From Sphingomonas pseudosanguinis (GTDB taxonomy: Bacteria > Pseudomonadota > Alphaproteobacteria > Sphingomonadales > Sphingomonadaceae), in assembly GCF_014196255.1 (NCBI RefSeq), contig NZ_JACIDH010000001.1, positions 682,001 to 746,000 of the forward strand: a stretch of DNA of 64,000 bases, given 5' to 3'. The position numbers were made by a program, and so were the translations under genes. Positions 29,605-41,745 of this stretch are shown here, piece after piece. Every line of letters begins with the position of its first letter. The first letter of the stretch is position 1. The notes under the pieces were generated by a model. It did no database searches and had not been told where the DNA came from. It saw only the letters and a program-made list of their open reading frames with translations.

Positions 29605-30309
29605 ATGAAGCAGCGTTATCGCCGGGTGATTCCGATCATGGTCGCGGCGATGATCGCGGGGCTGGGCTCCATGCCGGCGGCGGCGCAATCGGCACGCGAC
29701 ATCCTGACCCAGGCGTCCTTCTCCGACGGCGATGAGGCGAGCGCGCTGCGCCGGGTCACCGCCGCCTATGCCGCGGCGGGTGCGACGCTGGCGCGCAAGC
29801 CCGACGATCACGAAGCGCAACTAATGCGCGCGACCGCGCTGGGCTACCGTGCCAAGCTGACCGGCAATCGCGCCGATGCGATCAGCGCGCGGCACCAGTT
29901 CGAGGCGATGGTCGCGCAAAATCCCCGTGATGCCGAGGCGCAGCTGGCGCTGGGCGCCTGGCATATCGGCGCGGTCAAGAAGCTGGGTACGATCGTCGGG
30001 CGCGCGGCGGTCGGCGCGCAGCGAGCGGTGGGGTTCGCTTCGCTCGACCGGGCGGTCGCGCTGGGTGGCGATCGCGCGCTGTTCCCGGCACTCTCCGCGC
30101 TGTTGCGGCTGGAACTCGATCCGCGTGACCCGCGCGGACGTGCCCTGGCCGAGGCGGCGGCGAAGGCCGATGTCGTGACGCCGATCGACCGTATCCTGCA
30201 GCGCGGCGCCGTCGCGATCCTGACCCCGCTGCGCGCCGGCGATGTCCAGGCGACCCGCAAACTGGCGTCGCGGCTGCTGCCCTTCGGCCGATTCGACGAC
30301 GACAATTGA
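29605..30309 (+). CDS. exported TPR-like protein
   Basis: 234 aa. The signal peptide ends MPAAAQ. The rest is Ala-rich helical with TPR-like spacing (NPRDAEAQLALGAWHIG). It probably acts as a periplasmic scaffold; no catalytic motif is seen. A terminator-like hairpin follows at 30427. Confidence 0.7.
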   Translation: MKQRYRRVIPIMVAAMIAGLGSMPAAAQSARDILTQASFSDGDEASALRRVTAAYAAAGATLARKPDDHEAQLMRATALGYRAKLTGNRADAISARHQFEAMVAQNPRDAEAQLALGAWHIGAVKKLGTIVGRAAVGAQRAVGFASLDRAVALGGDRALFPALSALLRLELDPRDPRGRALAEAAAKADVVTPIDRILQRGAVAILTPLRAGDVQATRKLASRLLPFGRFDDDN

Positions 30310-30426
30310 CCAGCGGCCTTTGGCGGGCTACCGAAATGGGCTGGCGGCCCTGCGGCCGGTTTCCAAGACTTTGTGGCACCGCACCTTGCTCTTGGGAGCG
30401 GGTCGCATTAGGTTTGCCGCCGCTAC

Positions 30427-30454
30427 GGCCGCTCCGATGAGGGGCGGCCCTTTT
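30427..30454 (+). terminator. terminator of the TPR-like gene
   Basis: GGCCGCTCC and GGGGCGGCC pair (one wobble) over a 5-nt loop, followed by CTTTTATTTT. It ends 24 bp before the next start, so it could also attenuate that gene. Confidence 0.55.
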
Positions 30455-30477
30455 ATTTTCCGACTGGAGTGATCCCC

Positions 30478-31155
30478 GTGGCCCAGCCGCTCATGCCCCA
30501 TGCGACCGCTTCCTGGCTGGTCGACAACACCTCGCTCTCCTTCGAGCAGATTGCGGATTTCTGCGGCCTTCATATCCTGGAAGTGCAGGCGATCGCCGAC
30601 GACACGGCGGCGACCAAGCTAACCGGTCGCGATCCGGTCCGCGCGCACGAAGTGACGCAGAGCGAGATCGAGAAGGCGCAGGCCAATCCCGATTATCGCA
30701 TGAAGATGACCAAGGGCCCCGAGCAGGTCCGCCGTACCAAGGGGCCGCGCTACACGCCGGTCAGCAAGCGGCAGGACAAGCCCGATGGCATCGCCTGGAT
30801 CATCCGCAATCACCCGGAAATTTCGGACGGCGCGATCTCGAACCTGATCGGCACGACCCGCACGACGATCGCCGCGATCCGTGACCGCAGCCACTGGAAC
30901 ATCGCCAACATCACGCCGAAGGACCCGGTGACGCTGGGCCTGACCACCCAGCGCGAGCTGGACTCGGCGGTGGCCAAGGCGGCGAAGGCGACCGGCGGCA
31001 ATGCCGAGGCGCAGCCGACTGACACCCGCCTGGAGGGCGACCGCGAAGCGCTGCTCGCCTCGCTGCGCGCCGAGCGCGAACAGCAGAGCCGCGATGCCGA
31101 CAGCGCCAGCCATGGCAGCGACATCATCGATCCGCACTCGCTGTTCCGCAGCTGA
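30478..31155 (+). CDS. DUF1013 protein, TrcR-like cell-cycle regulator
   Basis: 225 aa. The GTG at 30478 is preferred to 30469 because TGGAG lies 8 nt upstream of it. Helix-turn-helix-like segments are seen at LSFEQIADFCGLHILEVQAIA and SDGAISNLIGTTRTTIAAIR (each a DNA-binding-like helix pair). DUF1013 is confined to alphaproteobacteria, and I recall the name TrcR from Caulobacter for this family. Its targets here are unknown. A terminator follows at 31191. Confidence 0.8.
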   Translation: MAQPLMPHATASWLVDNTSLSFEQIADFCGLHILEVQAIADDTAATKLTGRDPVRAHEVTQSEIEKAQANPDYRMKMTKGPEQVRRTKGPRYTPVSKRQDKPDGIAWIIRNHPEISDGAISNLIGTTRTTIAAIRDRSHWNIANITPKDPVTLGLTTQRELDSAVAKAAKATGGNAEAQPTDTRLEGDREALLASLRAEREQQSRDADSASHGSDIIDPHSLFRS

Positions 31156-31190
31156 TCGGCGGGGCTTCGGCCCGGCCGTCGCGATCAAGG

Positions 31191-31221
31191 GGGCGTCCAC
31201 CGATCCGGTGGGCGCCCTTTT
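31191..31221 (+). terminator. terminator after the TrcR-like gene
   Basis: GGGCGTCCACC pairs with GGTGGGCGCCC (one wobble) across 5 nt, followed by TTTT. Confidence 0.75.
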
Positions 31222-31279
31222 CGTTTGTCGGGAACGGCGTCTCCCGCGCTCCGTTGACGGGGGCGAAGGAGACTGCCCC

Positions 31280-31600
31280 ATGTCCGAAGTGGAAAAACGC
31301 CCGTCCCAGCCTTTCGACCGCGACAAGGGCTATAGCGGTCAAGGCTATCACCGCGATGACGAAGCCGCACTGGGCCGCGCCGAGCCGGCCGGCAGCGTGA
31401 CGACCAAACCATCCGTCGATAGCGGCGGCAATGCGGAAGCCAGCCTGCCCGACGACAATGGCAAGCGCGCCTCGGTCGATCCGAAGACGGGTGAAGTGCA
31501 TGGCAGCGGGGCAGGGGCCGGCGGCGGCAATCGCGGCGATGAGATCGACGAGGTCGATCCCGCCACTCCGCCTGGTGTCGGGCCACGGCCGGTGAACTGA
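31280..31600 (+). CDS. small hydrophilic protein, unknown
   Basis: 106 aa from the ATG at 31280, with GAAGGAGA upstream. The protein is strongly charged, rich in Gly/Asp/Ser/Pro and probably disordered, with no signal peptide or membrane segment. It is followed by a family B repeat. No family is recognised. Confidence 0.55.
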   Translation: MSEVEKRPSQPFDRDKGYSGQGYHRDDEAALGRAEPAGSVTTKPSVDSGGNAEASLPDDNGKRASVDPKTGEVHGSGAGAGGGNRGDEIDEVDPATPPGVGPRPVN

Positions 31601-31602
31601 CA

Positions 31603-31730
31603 ATCCTCCCCGGCACGGGGAGGGGGACCATGCGCAGCATGGTGGAGGGGGCGTGCCGCCAGGGACCTCCCATGCGGAAGCCCCCCTCCGTCAGACCTGC
31701 GGTCTGCCACCTCCCCGTACCGGGGAGGAT
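31603..31730. repeat. family B inverted repeat, copy 4
   Basis: Stems TCCTCCCCGGCACGGGGAGG and CCTCCCCGTACCGGGGAGGA flank ACCATGCGCAGCATGGTGG and GACCTGCGGTCTGCC sub-hairpins, immediately after the small hydrophilic protein gene. Confidence 0.8.
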
Positions 31731-31788
31731 GCACGCGGAACACCCACCGCAACAGCGGCGCCGCTCAATCCATCGATGTCATGAAAAG

Positions 31789-31864
31789 TGGCAGGAGTGC
31801 ACGGACTCGAACCGTGGGCCCTCGGTTTTGGAGACCGATGCTCTACCAACTGAGCTACACTCCT
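31789..31864 (-). tRNA. trnW: tRNA-Trp (anticodon CCA)
   Basis: The minus strand folds as a 76-nt cloverleaf: acceptor AGGAGTG/CACTCCT, D arm around AGCTCAGTTGGTAGAGC, anticodon loop CTCCAAA, T arm with GGTTCGAGTCC, discriminator G and an encoded CCA. In many bacteria this gene sits next to secE-nusG; here it lies opposite the str operon. Confidence 0.95.
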
Positions 31865-31970
31865 GCGAGGCGGCCGCCACTAGCCCGACTGGCGGGGCGA
31901 GGCAAGAGCCAATATGCGATTTTCGCAATGCGGACGAAAACGCCCACCCGGACCTGAAGTCGTCCCGACA

Positions 31971-31999
31971 TTGACCCCCGACCGACTCCCGCGTATAGG
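31971..31999 (+). promoter_or_regulatory. promoter of the str operon
   Basis: TTGACC, an exact 17-bp spacer and TATAGG, 170 bp before rpsL. The same -10 sequence and spacing occur before rpsJ. Confidence 0.65.
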
Positions 32000-32169
32000 C
32001 CGCCGCTGCACGAAGGCGATTTCTCGAGATTCGGGACTTATCCGTCGGGCAAGCTTGAACATTGCTGGATGCGAATAGGGCCGGGCGAAAGCCATGATGG
32101 CCCCTTTTTGTATTCCGAAGTGCTGTGATGGCTCCAGCAAAGTAACCTCATGGAAAGGTGAAGGCTTCA

Positions 32170-32541
32170 ATGCCGACGATCAACCAGCTGGTCCGCAAGG
32201 GCCGCGAACTGCAGAAGGCCAAGTCCAAGGTCCCTGCAATGGAGCAGAACCCGCAGAAGCGCGGCGTTTGCACCCGTGTCTACACGACGACCCCGAAGAA
32301 GCCGAACTCGGCGCTTCGCAAGGTGGCCAAGGTCCGTCTGACCAACAGCCGCGAAGTCATCTCGTACATCCCGGGCGAAGGCCACAACCTGCAGGAGCAC
32401 TCGGTGGTGCTCATCCGCGGCGGCCGTGTGCGCGACCTTCCCGGCGTGCGCTACCACGTGCTGCGCGGCGTTCTCGACACGCAGGGCGTGAAGGATCGCA
32501 AGCAGTCCCGCTCGAAGTACGGCGCGAAGCGTCCGAAGTAA
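32170..32541 (+). CDS. rpsL: 30S ribosomal protein S12
   Basis: 123 aa, decoding-centre protein. The PTTPKKPNS loop is conserved (K43, K44). Position 88, Lys in E. coli (GGRVKDLPG), is Arg here (GGRVRDLPG, codon CGC). The start is the ATG at 32170, with AAGGTGAAGG upstream. It is the first gene of str. Confidence 0.98.
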   Translation: MPTINQLVRKGRELQKAKSKVPAMEQNPQKRGVCTRVYTTTPKKPNSALRKVAKVRLTNSREVISYIPGEGHNLQEHSVVLIRGGRVRDLPGVRYHVLRGVLDTQGVKDRKQSRSKYGAKRPK

Positions 32542-32544
32542 GCC

Positions 32545-32573
32545 GGTCGGGCCTCAATTGAGGCTCCTCGACC
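32545..32573 (+). promoter_or_regulatory. intercistronic hairpin between rpsL and rpsG
   Basis: GCCTCAATTGAGGC is a perfect 14-bp palindrome enclosed by GGTCG/CGACC arms. E. coli S7 represses its operon by binding the rpsL-rpsG spacer; this stem is in the equivalent place, though S7 binding is inferred. Confidence 0.4.
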
Positions 32574-32607
32574 ATCAAAGGCTGAAGTTTTGTAAGGAAA
32601 TACGAGA

Positions 32608-33078
32608 ATGGCTCGTCGTCGTCGTCCCGAAAAGCGGGAAATTCTGCCGGACCCCAAGTTCGGAGATGAGGTCCTGTCGAAGTTCATGAATTCGGTCATG
32701 CTGGACGGTAAGAAGTCCGTGGCCGAAGCCATCGTTTACGGTGCTCTGGAAACCGTCGAGACGCGCGCCAAGCGCGATCCGATCGGCGTGTTCCACGATG
32801 CGCTGAACAACATCAAGCCGGGCATCGAAGTCCGTTCGCGCCGCGTCGGCGGTGCGACCTACCAGGTTCCGGTCGAAGTCCGTCCGGAGCGCGCCCAGGC
32901 TCTGGCCATCCGTTGGCTGATCGGCGCGTCGCGCGCCCGTTCGGAGAACACGATGGCCGCCCGTCTGTCGGGTGAACTGATGGACGCCGCGAACAACCGC
33001 GGCAACGCGGTCAAGAAGCGCGAAGATACGCACCGCATGGCGGAAGCGAATCGCGCCTTCTCGCACTACCGCTGGTAA
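32608..33078 (+). CDS. rpsG: 30S ribosomal protein S7
   Basis: 156 aa, the primary 16S 3'-domain binder and, in E. coli, operon repressor. The N-terminus ([15 protein letters not shown]) and the C-terminal helix with [16 protein letters not shown] are conserved. It is separated from fusA by a hairpin with a T-tract. Confidence 0.98.
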   Translation: MARRRRPEKREILPDPKFGDEVLSKFMNSVMLDGKKSVAEAIVYGALETVETRAKRDPIGVFHDALNNIKPGIEVRSRRVGGATYQVPVEVRPERAQALAIRWLIGASRARSENTMAARLSGELMDAANNRGNAVKKREDTHRMAEANRAFSHYRW

Positions 33079-33083
33079 GGGCC

Positions 33084-33125
33084 TTGCGGCGGACCGGATT
33101 TATTTCCGGTCTGCCGCAACCTTTT
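33084..33125 (+). terminator. terminator/attenuator between rpsG and fusA
   Basis: The arms 33084-33098 and 33105-33119 pair over 15 bp with one wobble and a 6-nt loop; TTTT follows at 33122. Partial read-through is likely because fusA is normally co-transcribed. Confidence 0.6.
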
Positions 33126-33176
33126 CAGGGTGCGGTGCCGGCGGTCTTCCGCTGGTCACGCAAACAGCCTATATAA

Positions 33177-33203
33177 GGGGGAGCCGGGCCAACCGGCTCC
33201 CCC
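33177..33203 (+). promoter_or_regulatory. fusA 5' leader hairpin
   Basis: GGGGGAGCCGG pairs perfectly with CCGGCTCCCCC over a 5-nt loop, just after a TATATAAG stretch and 22 bp before the fusA ATG, leaving GAGGAAG free. It could protect the 5' end or mark a separate fusA transcript. Confidence 0.4.
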
Positions 33204-33225
33204 CTACGCTTGAGGAAGATCGATC

Positions 33226-35301
<2,076 letters not shown>

Positions 35302-35436
35302 TCGCGTCCGTCGCGCCCTCGGGGCAACTGGGGGCGCGACGACGCTAGGGGCTGGCAATCGCTTCAAACACCCGCTATGGGGCCGCGTTCGCGTGGCCTC
35401 GGATGCGGCACCGAATTCGATTCAGAAGGTAGGAAA

Positions 35437-36630
<1,194 letters not shown>

Positions 36631-36664
36631 GTCTCGGGCGAAAGCCTGAAACTCTACAGGAAAG

Positions 36665-36695
36665 GGCCGGCCCCGGCGACGGGGTCGGCCTTTTT
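36665..36695 (+). terminator. tuf terminator
   Basis: GGCCGGCCCC pairs with GGGGTCGGCC (one wobble) over a 6-nt loop, followed by five T. Confidence 0.88.
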
Positions 36696-36730
36696 CGTTC
36701 GGGATGGGCGTCGCTCCATAAATCCCGTCC

Positions 36731-36806
36731 GTCATTGCGAGCGCAGCGAAGCAATCCAGCGTCACGGGCAAGACGCTCTGGATTGCTTCGCTGCGCTCGC
36801 AATGAC
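36731..36806. repeat. perfect 29-bp inverted repeat (GTCATTGCGAG type)
   Basis: Bases 36731-36759 and 36778-36806 are exact reverse complements with an 18-bp spacer; the arm begins GTCATTGCGAGCGCAGCG. Closely similar units are, as I recall, scattered in many unrelated bacteria. It lies between tuf and rpsJ. Confidence 0.85.
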
Positions 36807-36822
36807 GGGGTAGGCACGACCT

Positions 36823-36905
36823 CCGTTCGCACTGAGCGAAGTCGAAGTGCTCGCCCGGCGGCACGACCAAAGCATGGCCTTCGACTTCGCTCAGGCTGAA
36901 CGGGG
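36823..36905. repeat. family A inverted repeat, copy 4
   Basis: GTTCGCACTGAGCGAAGTCG and the inverted CTTCGACTTCGCTCAGGCTG unit, about 35 bp apart. It directly follows the 29-bp inverted repeat. Confidence 0.8.
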
Positions 36906-36992
36906 CGGGGGAGGCGGGGCGGTGTTGTACAGCTCGGTGGTACGGATTGCGGTCGGTTCCATCCCCTCCCAACAAAAACCCGCACCCACCCC

Positions 36993-37021
36993 TTGCGGCA
37001 CCCCCGGCATATGCGTATAGG
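36993..37021 (+). promoter_or_regulatory. promoter of the S10 operon
   Basis: TTGCGG, a 17-bp spacer and TATAGG, 222 bp before rpsJ. The layout matches the rpsL promoter. The leader between contains CCGG-AAACA-CCGG followed by TTTGCTTTT near 37046-37080, a possible attenuator. Confidence 0.55.
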
Positions 37022-37243
37022 CACACGCCTTGAGGGAATCGGCTGGCACCGGAAACACCGGAGTCGGCCGTTTGCTTTTAGTGAGGGCAGGGTGGTTCGC
37101 CGCTCCTGTCGTAACCCAGAGTTTGTTTCGGCCCAGGGTCGCCTTCACGGCGGACGGTCGAGTGCCTGGTCGGACAGACCGATCGCACTTGCCGCCGTCG
37201 TGATCGTGAGCCGAAAGCCCGCTCTTTCGCATCGGTAGGGATC

Positions 37244-37552
37244 ATGGACAGCAATATCCGCATTCGTCTGAAGGCGTTCGACCATCGCGTGCTCGATCAG
37301 GCGACCGGCGACATCGCCGACACCGCGCGCCGCACCGGCGCTCTTATCCGCGGTCCGATCCCGCTTCCGACGCGCATCGAGAAGTTCACGGTCAACCGTG
37401 GTCCGCACATCGACAAGAAGTCGCGCGAGCAGTTCGAGGTCCGCACCTACAAGCGGATGCTGGACATCGTGCAGCCGACCCCGCAGACCGTTGATGCGCT
37501 GATGAAGCTCGACCTGGCCGCAGGTGTTGATGTCGAGATCAAGCTGGCGTAA
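37244..37552 (+). CDS. rpsJ: 30S ribosomal protein S10 (NusE)
   Basis: 102 aa with [16 protein letters not shown] and the conserved [13 protein letters not shown] segment. It is also the antitermination partner of NusB. It starts the S10 cluster, but a terminator-like hairpin and a 284-bp leader separate it from rplC. Confidence 0.97.
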   Translation: MDSNIRIRLKAFDHRVLDQATGDIADTARRTGALIRGPIPLPTRIEKFTVNRGPHIDKKSREQFEVRTYKRMLDIVQPTPQTVDALMKLDLAAGVDVEIKLA

Positions 37553-37564
37553 GAGGGCCAGCGT

Positions 37565-37598
37565 TCCCGTGGTCGACGATACCGTCCCACGGGATTTT
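37565..37598 (+). terminator. terminator/attenuator after rpsJ
   Basis: TCCCGTGG pairs perfectly with CCACGGGA over 14 nt, followed by TTTT, 12 bp past the rpsJ stop. Confidence 0.6.
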
Positions 37599-37836
37599 GG
37601 CGTTTCCCCGGCCTGAAGCTGCCGGGAAGCGCGCCGAGGTCGCTCCCGCGATCCGGCACTCTTAAGGGATACCGCCCGGCGATGTCGCGCAAGCGATAGG
37701 GTGCCGGGGCAGCGTCCCCCGTCTGACCGGTCCGCCGGTCGCCAGCCCGGGACGGGGGCTCGCTTCGCTTTATCCGGGCTGGATACGCCCCCCTTGAATG
37801 GTTCTTGGGGGCCTCTGTCGAGGAAGGAACAGGATC
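37599..37836 (+). promoter_or_regulatory. structured leader before rplC
   Basis: This non-coding gap holds several nested complements: TTCCC/GGGAA with CGGC/GCC, GACCGG/CCGGTC, GTCCCCCGTC/GACGGGG, AGCCCGG/CCGGGCT and GCCCCCC/GGGGGC. It ends in GAGGAAGGAAC before the rplC ATG. Its position suits an r-protein (for example L4) autoregulatory leader, though the E. coli counterpart lies before rpsJ. Confidence 0.45.
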
Positions 37837-38571
37837 ATGCGTACCGGCGTGATCGCGAAGAAGCTGGGGATGACCCGCCTGTTCCAGGACGATGGTCGGC
37901 ACGTGCCGGTCACCGTTCTGGCGCTTGAAGGCGTACAGGTCGTCGCTCGCCGCGAGATGGATCGTGACGGCTACACCGCCGTCCAGCTTGGTGCAGGTGT
38001 CGCCAAGACCAAGAATGTTGCCAAGCCGCAGCGTGGCCACTTCGGCAAGGCCGAAGTCGAGCCTAAGCAGGTGCTGGTCGAGTTCCGCGTGAACGAAGAC
38101 GGCCTGCTGGACGTCGGCGCGGAAATCTCCGCCGACCATTTCGTCCCCGGCCAGTATGTCGATATCCAGGGTCGTACCCAGGGTAAGGGCTTTGCCGGTG
38201 CGATGAAGCGCTGGAACTTCGGTGGTCTGCGCGCGACCCACGGCGTCTCGGTCTCGCACCGTTCGCATGGTTCGACCGGTAACCGTCAGGACCCGGGCCG
38301 CGTCTTCAAGAACAAGAAGATGGCCGGCCACATGGGCGACAAGAACCGCACGCAGCAGAATCTGGAAATCGTGTCGACCGACGTCGAGCGCGGCCTGATC
38401 TTCGTCAAGGGCTCGGTGCCCGGCTCGAAGGGTGGCTGGCTGATCGTCAAGGACGCGGTCAAGGTTTCGCGCCACGCGGACGCCCCGTTCCCCGCCAGCA
38501 TCAAGGCGGCCGCCAACAACAACGCTTCTGCCGAGCCTGCTCCGGAAGCCACCGAGAGCCAGGAGGGCTAA
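37837..38571 (+). CDS. rplC: 50S ribosomal protein L3
   Basis: 244 aa, slightly long because of an Ala/Glu-rich tail. The core [21 protein letters not shown] segment and GMTRLF are conserved. AGGAAGGAACAGG precedes the ATG at 37837. Confidence 0.97.
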   Translation: MRTGVIAKKLGMTRLFQDDGRHVPVTVLALEGVQVVARREMDRDGYTAVQLGAGVAKTKNVAKPQRGHFGKAEVEPKQVLVEFRVNEDGLLDVGAEISADHFVPGQYVDIQGRTQGKGFAGAMKRWNFGGLRATHGVSVSHRSHGSTGNRQDPGRVFKNKKMAGHMGDKNRTQQNLEIVSTDVERGLIFVKGSVPGSKGGWLIVKDAVKVSRHADAPFPASIKAAANNNASAEPAPEATESQEG

Positions 38572-38574
38572 GTC

Positions 38575-39201
38575 GTGAAGGTCAAGGTTCAATCCTTCGC
38601 CGGCACCGACGCCGCGGACATCGAGCTCAACGACGAGGTCTTCGGCCTCGATCCGCGCGCCGACATCCTGCACCGCGTTGTGACCTGGCAGCTGGAAAAG
38701 CGTCGCGCCACCGCGCGCGGCACCCGTGAGCGCGCCGATGTCGCCCGTTCGGGCAAGAAGCTCGGTCGCCAGAAGGGCGGCGGTGTCGCTCGTCACGGCG
38801 ATCGTCGGGCCCCCGTCTTCATCGGCGGTGGTAAGGCGCACGGCGCCCGCGTCCGCGACTTCAACCCGGGCCTGAACAAGAAGGTTCGCGCTCTGGGCCT
38901 GAAGATGGCGCTGTCGAGCCACGCCAAGGCGGGTTCGCTGATCGTGATGAACGATCTGGCCGTCGAGGGTAACAAGACGAAGGCGCTGCAGGGCGATCTG
39001 GTGAAGCTCGGCTTCGGCAAGACCGCGCTGGTCATCGATGGCGACGCCGTCGAGACGTCGTTCGCACTGGCCGCAGGCAACCTGAAGGAAATCAACGTCC
39101 TTCCGGCCGCTGGCGCCAATGTCTACGACATTCTGAAGCATGACACCCTGGTGCTGACGCGCTCGGCTGTCGAAAAGCTGGAGGCCCGTTTCAATGGCTA
39201 A
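38575..39201 (+). CDS. rplD: 50S ribosomal protein L4
   Basis: 208 aa from the GTG at 38575, 3 bp after rplC, with GGAGGGC upstream. The exit-tunnel loop ([20 protein letters not shown]) is conserved. L4 also represses the S10 operon in E. coli. It overlaps rplW by 8 bp. Confidence 0.97.
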   Translation: MKVKVQSFAGTDAADIELNDEVFGLDPRADILHRVVTWQLEKRRATARGTRERADVARSGKKLGRQKGGGVARHGDRRAPVFIGGGKAHGARVRDFNPGLNKKVRALGLKMALSSHAKAGSLIVMNDLAVEGNKTKALQGDLVKLGFGKTALVIDGDAVETSFALAAGNLKEINVLPAAGANVYDILKHDTLVLTRSAVEKLEARFNG

Positions 39202-39505
39202 GCAGCAGAAGGCGGTCGATCCGCGTCATTACGACGTGATCGTCGCGCCGCACATCACCGAGAAGGCGACGCTCCTGAGCGAGCACAACGCCGTGGTGTT
39301 CAAGGTCGCCCCCGGTGCTACCAAGCCCGAGATCAAGGCGGCGGTGGAAGCGCTGTTCGACGTGAACGTCACCGGCGTGAACACCATCGTCCAGAAGGGC
39401 AAGACCAAGAAGTGGAAGGGCGCTCCGTACCAGCGCTCGGACATGAAGAAGGCGATCGTCACCCTCAAGGACGGTCAGTCCATTGACGTGACGACGGGGA
39501 TCTGA
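39194..39505 (+). CDS. rplW: 50S ribosomal protein L23
   Basis: 103 aa near the exit tunnel, the docking site for SRP and trigger factor. [12 protein letters not shown] and [11 protein letters not shown] are conserved. The ATG lies inside the end of rplD. Confidence 0.97.
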   Translation: MAKQQKAVDPRHYDVIVAPHITEKATLLSEHNAVVFKVAPGATKPEIKAAVEALFDVNVTGVNTIVQKGKTKKWKGAPYQRSDMKKAIVTLKDGQSIDVTTGI

Positions 39506-39509
39506 GCCG

Positions 39510-40361
39510 ATGGCACTCAAGCATTATAACCCGACGAGCCCGGCCCGCCGCGGCCTGATCCTCGTCGACCGCTCGGCGCTCTGGAAGGGCGCGCCCGTCA
39601 AGGCGCTCACCGAAGGCAAGCGCAAGACCGGCGGCCGCAACAACAACGGCCATGTGACCAGCCGCGGTATCGCGGGCGGCCACAAGCAGCGTTACCGCTT
39701 CATCGACTTCAAGCGTCGCCAGTGGGACGTCGAGGGCACTGTGGAACGGATCGAATATGATCCCAACCGCACCGCCTTCATCGCGCTGATCAACTACGGC
39801 GCCGATGCCGAGGGCAAGGACAACCTGGCCTACATCATCGCGCCGCAGCGTCTGGCCGTTGGTGACAAGGTCATCGCCGGCAAGAAGACCGACGTGAAGC
39901 CGGGCAACGCCATGGAGCTGGGCCAGATGCCGGTCGGCACCATCGTCCACAACGTCGAGATGAAGCCCGGCAAGGGCGGTCAGATCGCACGTTCGGCCGG
40001 CACCTATGTGCAGGTCGTGGGCCGCGACAAGGGCATGGTCATCGTCCGCCTGAACTCGGGCGAGCAGCGCTACATCCATGCGAACTGCATGGCGACCGTC
40101 GGCGCGGTGTCGAATCCCGACAACGGCAACACCAACCTGGCGAAGGCTGGCCGCAACCGTTGGAAGGGCCATCGTCCGCTGACCCGTGGTGTCGCGAAGA
40201 ACCCGGTCGACCACCCGCACGGCGGTGGTGAAGGCCGGACCTCGGGCGGCCGTCATCCGGTCACCCCGTGGGGCAAGCCGACGAAGGGTGCGCGCACTCG
40301 TCACAACAAGGCGACGGACAAGATGATCATCCGTAGCCGTCACGCCAAGAAGAAGGGCTAA
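39510..40361 (+). CDS. rplB: 50S ribosomal protein L2
   Basis: 283 aa. [21 protein letters not shown] and [16 protein letters not shown] are conserved, the latter holding the peptidyl-transferase-proximal His. It starts 4 bp after rplW. Confidence 0.98.
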   Translation: MALKHYNPTSPARRGLILVDRSALWKGAPVKALTEGKRKTGGRNNNGHVTSRGIAGGHKQRYRFIDFKRRQWDVEGTVERIEYDPNRTAFIALINYGADAEGKDNLAYIIAPQRLAVGDKVIAGKKTDVKPGNAMELGQMPVGTIVHNVEMKPGKGGQIARSAGTYVQVVGRDKGMVIVRLNSGEQRYIHANCMATVGAVSNPDNGNTNLAKAGRNRWKGHRPLTRGVAKNPVDHPHGGGEGRTSGGRHPVTPWGKPTKGARTRHNKATDKMIIRSRHAKKKG

Positions 40362-40367
40362 CACGCA

Positions 40368-40646
40368 ATGGCTCGTTCCGTTTGGAAGGGTCCTTTCGTG
40401 GACCTCCATCTCCTGAAGAAGGCCGAAGTGGCGCAGGATGCTGGCAACCGCGCAGGTCCGATCAAGACCTGGTCGCGTCGCTCGACCATCCTGCCGTCGT
40501 TCGTCGGCCTGACCTTCAACGTCTACAATGGTCGCAAGTTCGTTCCCGTCTCGGTGAACGAGGACATGGTCGGCATGAAGCTCGGTGAATTCGCGCCCAC
40601 GCGCTACTTCCCCGGCCACGCTGCCGACAAGAAGGGTAAGCGCTGA
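40368..40646 (+). CDS. rpsS: 30S ribosomal protein S19
   Basis: 92 aa. [17 protein letters not shown] and [15 protein letters not shown] (here [10 protein letters not shown]) segments are present. Its stop shares one base with the rplV start. Confidence 0.97.
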   Translation: MARSVWKGPFVDLHLLKKAEVAQDAGNRAGPIKTWSRRSTILPSFVGLTFNVYNGRKFVPVSVNEDMVGMKLGEFAPTRYFPGHAADKKGKR

Positions 40647-41023
40647 TGTCCAAGCCCGCATCCCCCCGCAAGGTCGGTGAGAAGGAAGCGCTGTCGGTCG
40701 GCACGCAGATCCGTGGTTCGGCGCAGAAGCTGAACCTGGTCGCGGGCCTGATCCGCGGCAAGAAGGCCGGCGACGCGATGAACATCCTCGCCTTCTCGAC
40801 GAAGGCGATGGCCGTCGACGCGCGCAAGGTGCTCGCCTCCGCGATCGCCAATGCCGAGAACAACCACAACCTCGACGTCGACGCGCTCGTCGTCGCCGAG
40901 GCGTCGGTCGGCAAGTCGATCACCATGAAGCGTTTCGCGACGCGCGGCCGTGGCAAGTCCACCCGCATCCTGAAGCCGTTTTCGCGGCTCCGCATCGTCG
41001 TCCGCGAGCAGGAAGAAGCATAA
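40646..41023 (+). CDS. rplV: 50S ribosomal protein L22
   Basis: 125 aa. Its beta-hairpin ([18 protein letters not shown]) lines the exit tunnel. It is joined by one-base overlaps to rpsS and rpsC. Confidence 0.97.
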   Translation: MSKPASPRKVGEKEALSVGTQIRGSAQKLNLVAGLIRGKKAGDAMNILAFSTKAMAVDARKVLASAIANAENNHNLDVDALVVAEASVGKSITMKRFATRGRGKSTRILKPFSRLRIVVREQEEA

Positions 41024-41733
41024 TGGGGCAGAAGAGCAATCCGATCGGCCTGCGTCTCCAGATCAACCGCACCTGGGACAGCCGCTGGTTCGCCGAAGGC
41101 CATGACTATGGCCGCCTGCTGCTGGAGGATCTGAAGATCCGCCAGTACATCATGAAGACGCTGCCCCAGGCCGCGATCTCGAAGGTCGTCATCGAGCGTC
41201 CGGCCAAGCTGTGCCGCATTTCGATCTTCGCGGCGCGTCCGGGCGTGATCATCGGCAAGAAGGGCGCCGACATCGAAAAGCTTCGCAAGAAGCTGGGTTC
41301 GATGACCTCGTCCGACGTGTCGCTGAACATCGTCGAAATCCGCAAGCCCGAGATCGACGCCAAGCTCGTCGCGCAGGGCGTGGCCGACCAGCTGGAGCGC
41401 CGTATCGCGTTCCGCCGCGCCATGAAGCGTGCGGTGCAGTCCGCGCTCCGTCTGGGCGCCGAGGGCATCCGTATCACCTGCGGCGGCCGTCTGGGCGGCG
41501 CGGAAATCGCGCGTACCGAATGGTATCGTGAAGGCCGCGTTCCGCTGCACACGCTGCGTGCGAACGTCGACTATGCCGAAGCGCAGGCGCACACCGCTTA
41601 TGGCGTGTGCGGCGTGAAGGTGTGGATCTTCAAGGGCGAGATCCTGGGCCATGATCCCATGGCGCAGGACCGGCTGATGATGGAGGCTCAGACCTCCGGC
41701 GTGCGCCCGGCGCGCGACGATCATCGCCGCTAA
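41023..41733 (+). CDS. rpsC: 30S ribosomal protein S3
   Basis: 236 aa with a KH domain ([16 protein letters not shown]) and the S3 C-domain ([20 protein letters not shown]). It contributes to mRNA entry and helicase activity. Confidence 0.97.
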   Translation: MGQKSNPIGLRLQINRTWDSRWFAEGHDYGRLLLEDLKIRQYIMKTLPQAAISKVVIERPAKLCRISIFAARPGVIIGKKGADIEKLRKKLGSMTSSDVSLNIVEIRKPEIDAKLVAQGVADQLERRIAFRRAMKRAVQSALRLGAEGIRITCGGRLGGAEIARTEWYREGRVPLHTLRANVDYAEAQAHTAYGVCGVKVWIFKGEILGHDPMAQDRLMMEAQTSGVRPARDDHRR

Positions 41734-41745
41734 GGAACATAAACC

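Noticed and set aside
30469..30477. Upstream GTG start for the TrcR-like gene
   Set aside because: It overlaps the TGGAG ribosome site that properly serves the GTG at 30478.
37146..37243. A short protein gene in the rpsJ leader
   Set aside because: The open frames there have no ribosome site and no family; the region fits an untranslated leader after the 36993 promoter.
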